From Candidatus Portnoyibacteriota bacterium (GTDB lineage: Bacteria > Patescibacteriota > Minisyncoccia > RBG-13-40-8-A > JAUWHN01): a stretch of DNA of 11,845 bases. The translations under genes and the position numbers were made by a program. The stretch spans positions 1 to 11,845 of the forward strand of contig JAUWHN010000018.1 in assembly GCA_030605865.1 (NCBI GenBank), read 5' to 3'. The notes under the pieces were generated by a model, which was not told the DNA's origin, did no database searches, and saw only the letters and a program-made list of their open reading frames with translations. Positions 6,510 to 11,845 of this stretch are shown here, in pieces (position 1 is the stretch's first letter; each line of letters begins with the position of its first letter).

Positions 6510-8090
6510 CTAATGTATTTCTTCTTTTTTTTCTTTAAGGAATGAGCTCCAGTTTTCTAAGAATTCTACGAAGATTTGGAATGGCGTTTCCCAAACAAAA
6601 GTTAAAAGTAGAATAACAAGATTAATTTTAGTAAGCCTTGCCGATAGCCATTTGCCCACCCGAACAAAAGGCAGAAAGAAAAAGTCCATTAAAAATATTA
6701 ATCCACTTTCTTTTTCTTTTTCCACACTAAGCTCTTTTGCTCTTTGACGAATTTTTGCCCCGGCGAATCCAATAAGACAAATAAAGGCTACAAATATTAT
6801 CTGACTTACAATGCTGAAATTTAACTGCAATAAAATCCAGAAGAGAATTCCAAAAGAAATAATGAATGTTATTAGATAAGCTAATCCGATAATCCCGCTT
6901 AAAAGCCAACCTCTTTTTTTGCCAAGCTTTATTTCGTAAGCTTCTTTTTTCTTACTTTCATAAACAATTTTCATTGCTTCCCACATTACCTTCTGAGCGT
7001 TTTCTGCTGGGGGCGGCCGGATAGTAGAAATTATAAAAAACATTAAAAGAGGAGGGAATAAAATACTGATAGCTAAATTTATATAAGAAAATTGGGAAAT
7101 GACGTAGATGTCTAAAGGAATTTCAATTGCAAAAGCCAAAAGCATTTTGGTGGCAAAAATAGAAATAGTAGAATAAATTGCTGCTCGACCCAGTTTAGCC
7201 TTAGAGCGTTGATATCGATTTTGATAAGCTTCTTCAATAAGAGGCTCCAAGGATTCGGGTTGACTTATTTTTTCTTGGATTTGTTTAGGATATTTTAAAA
7301 TAACATCTCTCAAAATAAAATACGGGGTATTATATCTGTTTAAGAGGTTAAAGAGTTTTGGGCCCAGGGGATGCTCAAATTGTTTTTTTAGGGCTTTTTT
7401 TAAAGAATGAAGGTTGTGAGCTATTTCAAAAATTAAATCTTTTGAAGCATTAGTCCATTCTGGGTAATATAATTTAAGAAGCCGATAAGTAATTAAAGAT
7501 TCGTCAGCTCGCAGCAGGGCTTTTTGGATCGCAACAAAAAGTTGAATGCCTTTTTCTTTTTTGTTGAACTTAATATTATCTTTTAATAATATCCTTTTCT
7601 CCATTATTTCATACATATATTCAGCCAAGATTTCATCTTTAGTTGGAGGAGCTAATTTCTCTTCAATTTCACAGGATGCCAGCCCGGTTGTCCAGTCCGA
7701 CAATTCTTCTTTCTCATTTTTCTTTAAGGAAGGCAGATTACTAAGTATTAAAATATATTTATTTATTATAATATCTACTTCCTTAATTTTTCTTTCAGGG
7801 ATAGTATCATTGGGGAAATGACCCGCTCGTATTAATTCATAAATTAAAGGTTTAGCAATATTTTTTCCATCTTTTTTAATAATCAGTCTTCTTTTAAGCA
7901 TTCTTTCTATAGCATTTTTTCTTAAAAGGTGCTCCTCTTGATAGTCAACTATGCTTCTTATTTTTTCATAGAAAGAAGCCACTCGACTGGCAATATAGTC
8001 TACGTGGATTTTAGATTCTTTCTCCGAAGGCTTGGTAGTAAAATAGTCTTGGAATTTTTGAAGAAATTTTTGAGTATTGTGTGAAATCAT
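6510..8090 (-). CDS. Conserved-looking membrane protein of unknown function, 526 aa
   Basis: I do not recognise a named family. The first 300 residues are soluble-looking, helical and strongly charged, with many Lys and Glu and no signal peptide. Hydrophobic segments follow at about 303-322, 333-357, 396-421 and 427-445, with another near 488-500; the C-terminus is very basic and acidic (LKEKKEEIH). A short RPPPAEN motif (358-364) follows the second membrane segment and begins a charged loop (about 365-395). The layout suggests a large cytoplasmic N-terminal domain on a membrane anchor of four or five helices. It is the first gene of the minus-strand unit: its promoter puts +1 on the A of its ATG, and its TAG stop is 1 nt from the start of the synthase-like gene. 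A joint role with that protein is inferred from this arrangement only. Confidence 0.8.
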   Translation of the reverse strand: MISHNTQKFLQKFQDYFTTKPSEKESKIHVDYIASRVASFYEKIRSIVDYQEEHLLRKNAIERMLKRRLIIKKDGKNIAKPLIYELIRAGHFPNDTIPERKIKEVDIIINKYILILSNLPSLKKNEKEELSDWTTGLASCEIEEKLAPPTKDEILAEYMYEIMEKRILLKDNIKFNKKEKGIQLFVAIQKALLRADESLITYRLLKLYYPEWTNASKDLIFEIAHNLHSLKKALKKQFEHPLGPKLFNLLNRYNTPYFILRDVILKYPKQIQEKISQPESLEPLIEEAYQNRYQRSKAKLGRAAIYSTISIFATKMLLAFAIEIPLDIYVISQFSYINLAISILFPPLLMFFIISTIRPPPAENAQKVMWEAMKIVYESKKKEAYEIKLGKKRGWLLSGIIGLAYLITFIISFGILFWILLQLNFSIVSQIIFVAFICLIGFAGAKIRQRAKELSVEKEKESGLIFLMDFFFLPFVRVGKWLSARLTKINLVILLLTFVWETPFQIFVEFLENWSSFLKEKKEEIH

Positions 8091-8096
8091 AATTTT

Positions 8097-8125
8097 ATTA
8101 TATACTTAAAAATAGAGTAAGACAA
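8097..8125 (-). promoter_or_regulatory. Promoter for the minus-strand pair, leaderless geometry
   Basis: Read on the minus strand: TTGTCT (8125-8120), a 17-bp spacer, TATAAT (8102-8097), then 6 nt to ATG at 8090. With standard spacing the +1 is base 8090 itself, the A of ATG. No Shine-Dalgarno site lies between the -10 box and the start. Confidence 0.75.
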
Positions 8126-8128
8126 CAT

Positions 8129-8192
8129 AAAGGAGGAGGCTTTCTTGAAAATCTTTATTTCTTTTTTTAATTATTGTATAATTAGAGTGTGA
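8129..8192 (+). promoter_or_regulatory. Possible leader minicistron with strong Shine-Dalgarno site upstream of the adaptor gene
   Basis: AAAGGAGG (8129-8136) sits 8 nt before a TTG (8145), which opens a 15-codon frame ending at TGA 8190-8192. That stop overlaps the GTG (8189) and precedes the ATG (8195) of the adaptor gene. A possible promoter for it is TTGTGT (8077-8082), an 18-bp spacer and TATACT (8101-8106). It may be a leader peptide that couples translation, or chance. Confidence 0.3.
8177..8182 (+). promoter_or_regulatory. -10 box for the transporter operon, leaderless geometry
   Basis: A perfect TATAAT ends 6 nt before GTG 8189, so the predicted +1 is the G of that start codon. There is no convincing -35 box at 16-18 bp (the region is T-rich), so this promoter is weaker on sequence evidence than its divergent neighbour. 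Confidence 0.55.
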
Positions 8193-9781
8193 TTATGAAA
8201 AGAAAAATCATTATATCAGTTATTATAGTTTTGGTCCTGGGCATAGTTGGTTGGGTGATTTTTAAAGGCAGGGGAGAATTGCCCCAGGAATTTTTTGTTG
8301 TTGTTCGAGGCGATATCGTGGAAGAGGTTTCAGAAACAGGCACGGTTAAGCCGGCCGAGGATGTTGATTTGCGGTTTGAAATCAGCGGGACAGTAGAAAA
8401 GGTTTATGTTTTTGAAGGAGATGAAGTCAAGCAAGGCACTCGCCTGGTTAAACTTTATACTGGCAAACTTTATAGTCAGTATCTTCAGGCCCAGGCTAGT
8501 CATAACCAGGCAAAGGCCGAGTTAGATCAGCTTAAAGCTGGCTCCACCCCTGAAAAAATTCAAGTTGCCGAACAAATTGTTGCCAATGCCGAAGTAGTTA
8601 TTGAAGATGTAAAAGCAAAAGCTGAAAATGATTTAGACGAAAAATACGATGATGCCCTGGTTTATCTTAGCAACGCCACATCTGATGCCAATATAGCTTT
8701 AGCGAATTTAAGAAACTTTGAGCCAAAATATTTTTATGACAGTAGTACAATCTCTACTGTCTTTAGAAGCAGAGAAGATGTTGCTCGCGACGCATTTTTT
8801 GGTATTTCTGGTTTGGGCATAAAAGGAGCTAAAGACATAGTAGACGAAGCTATTTCTGACCCAAGTCATGAGAATATTGACAATGCCTTAATTGATATGA
8901 GAAATGCAATCGATAAAATTAAAGAGGTTCTTGATTATACTCGGGAAGCGATGAGCGAATCTACTTTACGGGAAAAGGTTACTGCCGCGGATCAAGCAGC
9001 TTTAGATGCGGATATTAGTAATACAAACATTGCTTTAACTAATATTAGCACTGCCCAACAGGCTATTGCCAGTCAGAAAATTACCAATCAAAAAAATATT
9101 AATTCAGCTGAAAATACTTTGGCTAAGGCAGAGGATGATTTAGCTGATACCAAAGCCGGTCCTCGTGATGTTGATATTGCTGTTTATTCTGCTAAAGTTG
9201 ATAAGGCCAGGGCTTCGGTAGTAGAGCTTCAGCAAAAATTAAGCGATGCCACATTAAAGGCGCCTATTGGGGGAGTGGTTGGTAAAATAAATGTTAAGAT
9301 TGGAGAAACGGTTATAGCTGGTGGCGAAAGGGCAATTTCTCTAATTAGCGCTAGCAAATTTCAAATTGAGGTGGATATTTACGAAGAAGACATTGTTAGG
9401 GTTGACACAGGAGACCCGGCGGATATCAGCGTTGTTGCTTTCCCCGACGAAGTATTAAAGGGAAAAGTAATTTTAATTGATCCCACAGAAAAAATAATTG
9501 ACAGGGTAGTCTATTATGAAGTAACCGTTGATTTTGAAGAACCAAAACAAGGTATTAAGCCAATGATGACTGCTGATATAGTGATTAAGACTGCTTTTAG
9601 GGAAAGTGTCTTAGTTATTCCCGAAGATGCGATTTATAGAGAAGATGATAAATTTATGGTTCAGGTTTTCAAAGATGACGAGATAGAGGAGCGAGAAATA
9701 GAAGTCGGCCTTAAGGGCAGCGATGATATGGTTGAGGTGATTTCGGGATTAGAAGAAGGGGAGAAAGTGGTTGTGGAGTAA
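8189..9781 (+). CDS. HlyD/MacA-like membrane fusion (adaptor) protein of an ABC exporter
   Basis: A 530-residue adaptor. GTG 8189 or ATG 8195 may be the start; GTG coincides with the predicted transcription start. One N-terminal membrane helix (about 6-25) anchors it. The parts run in family order: first lipoyl half (about 55-92, ending VKLY), a long alpha-helical hairpin (95-355), second lipoyl half (LKAPIGGVVGKINV, 356-369), beta-barrel (388-470) and a C-terminal membrane-proximal domain ending in the typical SGLEEGEKVVV. The hairpin is longer than in E. coli MacA and contains an extra helical stretch of about 100 residues (150-255). Two similar LKAG/TKAG segments (115-118 and 321-324) mark the base of the hairpin on each side. 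The ATPase follows after 4 nt. In a cell without an outer membrane it would act without TolC; the substrate is unknown. Confidence 0.87.
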   Translation: MIMKRKIIISVIIVLVLGIVGWVIFKGRGELPQEFFVVVRGDIVEEVSETGTVKPAEDVDLRFEISGTVEKVYVFEGDEVKQGTRLVKLYTGKLYSQYLQAQASHNQAKAELDQLKAGSTPEKIQVAEQIVANAEVVIEDVKAKAENDLDEKYDDALVYLSNATSDANIALANLRNFEPKYFYDSSTISTVFRSREDVARDAFFGISGLGIKGAKDIVDEAISDPSHENIDNALIDMRNAIDKIKEVLDYTREAMSESTLREKVTAADQAALDADISNTNIALTNISTAQQAIASQKITNQKNINSAENTLAKAEDDLADTKAGPRDVDIAVYSAKVDKARASVVELQQKLSDATLKAPIGGVVGKINVKIGETVIAGGERAISLISASKFQIEVDIYEEDIVRVDTGDPADISVVAFPDEVLKGKVILIDPTEKIIDRVVYYEVTVDFEEPKQGIKPMMTADIVIKTAFRESVLVIPEDAIYREDDKFMVQVFKDDEIEEREIEVGLKGSDDMVEVISGLEEGEKVVVE

Positions 9782-9785
9782 AATT

Positions 9786-10502
9786 ATGCCTAAGCAACCC
9801 TTAATAAAACTTAAAGATGCCTGGAAGATTTATCAGTTAGGCGAAGTAGAACTTGCGGTTTTAAGAGGAATAAGCCTGGAGATTGCTCCAGGTGGTTTTG
9901 TAACAATTATGGGTCCCAGCGGTTCGGGCAAATCAACCCTTCTAAACATTATTGGTTGCTTAGACATTCCCACAAAAGGGAAGGTTTTTTTAAATGGCAA
10001 AGATATTTCTGAATTATCTCAAGATGAACTCGCGGAAATTAGGGGTCAGAAAATTGGTTTTGTTTTTCAGCAATTTAATCTTTTGCCCAATCTTAATTCT
10101 CTTGAGAACGTAATGCTTCCTATGGTTTTTCAAGGCAGGCCCGAAAATGAAAGAAGAGAAAAAGCCAAGGCCCTTCTTACTATTTTGGATTTAGAAAAAA
10201 GAATTTCTCATAGACCCGCCGAGCTTTCGGGTGGAGAGCAACAAAGAATTGCTATTGCCAGAGCTATGTCCAATGACCCCGAAATTATTTTAGCCGATGA
10301 GCCAACCGGAAATTTAGATTCCGCAACCGGAAAAATGATTATGGAAATTTTAATTGACCTTCACAAAAAGGAGAAAAAGACTATTGTAGTAGTTACTCAC
10401 GATCCTTATATTGCTAATTACAGCAAAGAAATAATTAATCTTAAAGATGGTCAGATAATTGCTGACCACAAGAGAGCAGGGAAAGTTCTCTGGAAAAAAT
10501 GA
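9786..10502 (+). CDS. ABC transporter ATP-binding protein, MacB/LolD type
   Basis: The 238-residue nucleotide-binding subunit has every motif intact: Walker A GPSGSGKST (43-51), Q-loop Gln95, signature LSGGEQQR (147-154), Walker B IILADEPTGNLD (167-178) with Glu172, and the switch His205 in VVTHD. The GNLDSATG sequence after Walker B is typical of the MacB/LolD/FtsE-related subfamily, whose members work in mechanotransmission rather than direct substrate translocation. ATG 9786 is preferred over TTG 9771 because GGAG (9775-9778) is 7 nt upstream and the family N-terminus (LIKLKDAWKIY) begins just after it. It follows the adaptor stop by 4 nt and overlaps the permease by 4 nt (ATGA), so the three subunits should be made in proportion. 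Confidence 0.95.
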   Translation: MPKQPLIKLKDAWKIYQLGEVELAVLRGISLEIAPGGFVTIMGPSGSGKSTLLNIIGCLDIPTKGKVFLNGKDISELSQDELAEIRGQKIGFVFQQFNLLPNLNSLENVMLPMVFQGRPENERREKAKALLTILDLEKRISHRPAELSGGEQQRIAIARAMSNDPEIILADEPTGNLDSATGKMIMEILIDLHKKEKKTIVVVTHDPYIANYSKEIINLKDGQIIADHKRAGKVLWKK

Positions 10503-11710
10503 TTAAGGAATATATCAAAATCGCCATAAAAAGCCTTAGAAGGAGGCCTGTTAGAAGTTGGCTAACTATGATAGGCGTTGTTATTGGTATTTTTCTGATA
10601 ATATCCTTGCTTTCTTTAAGTGGAGGAGTGAAGACAGCAATTATGCAGCAGCTAAGAATGATGGGGAAGGATTTAATTATGATAATGCCTGGCGAACTTA
10701 CCGATATAGTGACTACGTTTATCGGAGGATTGGAATTAACCGACGATGATATTGAAGCAATAAAAAAAGCAAAAGGAGTAGATGTTGTTGTTCCTATGAC
10801 TTATAAAGGAGAAGCAATGAGGCATAAGGGAGAAAAAAAAACAGTTTTATTGTGCGGAGTTCCCATAGAGGATGGTTTGGATATATTAAGGACTGACATG
10901 GGCTTAGAATTAAAAGAAGGGCGTTGGCCGATTCCAGGCAAAAGAGAAATTTTTGCTGGCTATTTAGTTCCCGAAGACATATTCCCTGGAATGAAGGTAG
11001 GAGCCGAAGTTACTGTAAGAGGAAAACAATTTAAGATTGTTGGAGTGTTAAAATCAATAGGGAACAAATCAGATGATTCCCAGGTTTATGTAGATTTAGA
11101 CATTTTTCGAGAAATTACCGGTGAGCGAACAGGAGCTAAAATGGCTATTGCTAAAGCTAAGCCCGACTATTTAGTAGAGGAAGTAGTTGAAAATATAAAA
11201 GAAAACCTTGAAGAAACTAGAAAAAGAAGGAAAGGAGAAGATTTACCATCTTATACTGTTCTTAGCAGTGACAAAATAACTGGTATAGTTGGCAGCATAA
11301 TGAATTTGATGCAGATTGCAATTTTTGGTTTTGCCTCAATAGCCGTTGTTGTTGGAGGAATAGGAATAATGAATACTATGTATACTTCTGTTCACGAAAG
11401 AATTCGGGAAATTGGAATTATGAAAGCAGTAGGAGCAAAAAGCAAGACCATAGTTCTCATATTTTTAATTGAATCTGGCTTTTTCGGATTGGTTGGAGGA
11501 ATCGGGGGGATAGTTTTAGGGTTAGGATTAGCTAAAATAGTGGAAATTTATTGCCAAACTCAACACCTCTTTTTATTAAAAGCTTCAATTACTCCTCAGC
11601 TTATTCTTTTCGGCTTGGCTTTTTCTTTTATAATTGGCTGCCTTTCCGGATTTTTCCCCGCCAAAAAAGCTTCTAAACTCAAACCCGTTGATGCGTTGAG
11701 ATATGAGTAA
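10499..11710 (+). CDS. ABC transporter permease, MacB/FtsX type
   Basis: A 403-residue permease with the MacB plan. One N-terminal membrane helix (21-42) is followed by an extracytoplasmic domain of about 220 residues (MacB_PCD region, about 45-265) and then three helices (about 277-301, 327-352, 375-396). The ERIREIGIMKAVGA segment (310-323), a coupling-helix signature of FtsX-like permeases, lies between helices 2 and 3, and the protein ends in the usual P-x-DALRYE. The start overlaps the ATPase stop as ATGA. With the ATPase it should dimerise in the inner membrane and drive the adaptor; likely cargo is a peptide, lipid or drug-like compound, which the sequence does not decide. Confidence 0.94.
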   Translation: MIKEYIKIAIKSLRRRPVRSWLTMIGVVIGIFLIISLLSLSGGVKTAIMQQLRMMGKDLIMIMPGELTDIVTTFIGGLELTDDDIEAIKKAKGVDVVVPMTYKGEAMRHKGEKKTVLLCGVPIEDGLDILRTDMGLELKEGRWPIPGKREIFAGYLVPEDIFPGMKVGAEVTVRGKQFKIVGVLKSIGNKSDDSQVYVDLDIFREITGERTGAKMAIAKAKPDYLVEEVVENIKENLEETRKRRKGEDLPSYTVLSSDKITGIVGSIMNLMQIAIFGFASIAVVVGGIGIMNTMYTSVHERIREIGIMKAVGAKSKTIVLIFLIESGFFGLVGGIGGIVLGLGLAKIVEIYCQTQHLFLLKASITPQLILFGLAFSFIIGCLSGFFPAKKASKLKPVDALRYE

Positions 11711-11725
11711 CTGACGAAGTAAAAC

Positions 11726-11845
11726 ATGAATACCCAAAACTTTTTTTCACATACAAAAAAACAACTTAAAGAAGCTGTTGAGGTTTTGAAATTAAAACCC
11801 TTGATTTTTCAAAAACTAGAAAAGCCGGACAGAATGATTAAATTT
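11726..11845 (+). CDS. Probable Glu/Leu/Phe/Val dehydrogenase, N-terminal fragment (cut by window end)
   Basis: The frame opens at ATG 11726, 15 nt after the permease stop, and stays open for 40 codons to the end of the window. The pattern N-x-F-x4-KQL-x2-A-x-E-VL-x-L, then a P three residues on, a hydrophobic stretch and KPDRM near residues 33-37, resembles the start of hexameric glutamate dehydrogenases. There it is NPFENALKQL..AAEIL..LP and HPKR just before the dimerisation domain. Such enzymes deaminate glutamate to 2-oxoglutarate using NAD(P). Catalytic and nucleotide-binding parts lie outside the window, so the call rests only on this short N-terminus. No Shine-Dalgarno site is seen, and no terminator separates it from the transporter operon. 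Confidence 0.6.
   Translation, partial: MNTQNFFSHTKKQLKEAVEVLKLKPLIFQKLEKPDRMIKF

Noticed and set aside
7546..7821. Plus-strand frame of 91 codons inside the minus-strand 526-aa gene
   Set aside because: A shadow of the coding strand: Ser/Phe/Ile-rich, with no Shine-Dalgarno site or promoter. The same applies to frames at 5820-6011, 3590-3784, 6727-6909 and 10558-10749.
1..11845. Alternative code with UGA as glycine, as in Gracilibacteria/SR1
   Set aside because: UGA ends the AMMECR1 fusion gene and the ATPase gene at the expected family C-termini, so it is a stop here.
1..11845. CRISPR array, insertion sequence, prophage or tRNA genes
   Set aside because: No regularly spaced direct repeats, no transposase or integrase, and no tRNA-like cloverleaf seen by eye on either strand.

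Overview
The window looks like an AT-rich bacterial chromosome segment, most probably from a Candidate Phyla Radiation (Patescibacteria/Parcubacteria-like) genome. This is inferred from gene content: a MEMO1-AMMECR1 fusion, a small secreted CARDB protein with a duplicated N-terminal module of a kind I associate with these genomes, a large spermidine-synthase-like membrane protein, a long HlyD/MacA-like adaptor with a MacB-type ABC exporter, and many unnamed membrane proteins. TGA, TAA and TAG all act as stops (for example TGA at 1114-1116 and 10500-10502, TAG at 6510-6512), so the recoded UGA-Gly code of Gracilibacteria/SR1 does not apply. No rRNA, tRNA, CRISPR array, transposase or phage gene was seen.

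Layout. Positions 1-1116 hold the 3' part of a MEMO1-AMMECR1 fusion. Positions 1121-3419 look like one plus-strand unit: a promoter, a 51-residue membrane protein too short for usual gene calling, a secreted CARDB protein and a short MltB-type lytic transglycosylase, closed by a good intrinsic terminator. Positions 3432-4149 form a second small plus-strand operon with its own promoter: a stand-alone ATP-cone protein followed by an Mth938-like protein. An 84-bp inverted-repeat element (4172-4255) lies between the convergent genes. Positions 4253-8090 are a minus-strand pair separated by 1 nt: a 526-residue membrane protein of unknown function, then a 751-residue protein with a spermidine-synthase-like fold between two membrane halves. 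From 8189 to 11710 a divergent plus-strand operon encodes an adaptor, an ATPase and a permease of a MacAB-like transporter. The window ends inside what looks like the N-terminus of a Glu/Leu/Phe/Val dehydrogenase (11726 onward).

Two themes stand out. First, promoter and start geometry: the divergent pair at 8090/8189 has TATAAT boxes placed so that the predicted +1 is the first base of the start codon on both strands, and the small gene at 1158 is nearly the same. This suggests leaderless transcripts, while genes inside operons use Shine-Dalgarno sites (2584, 3811, 9786) or overlap (10499). Second, much of the coding capacity is devoted to the cell envelope: secretion, wall cleavage, export and multi-pass proteins. 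The most obscure unit is the minus-strand pair at 4253-8090, whose substrate and function cannot be read from the sequence.
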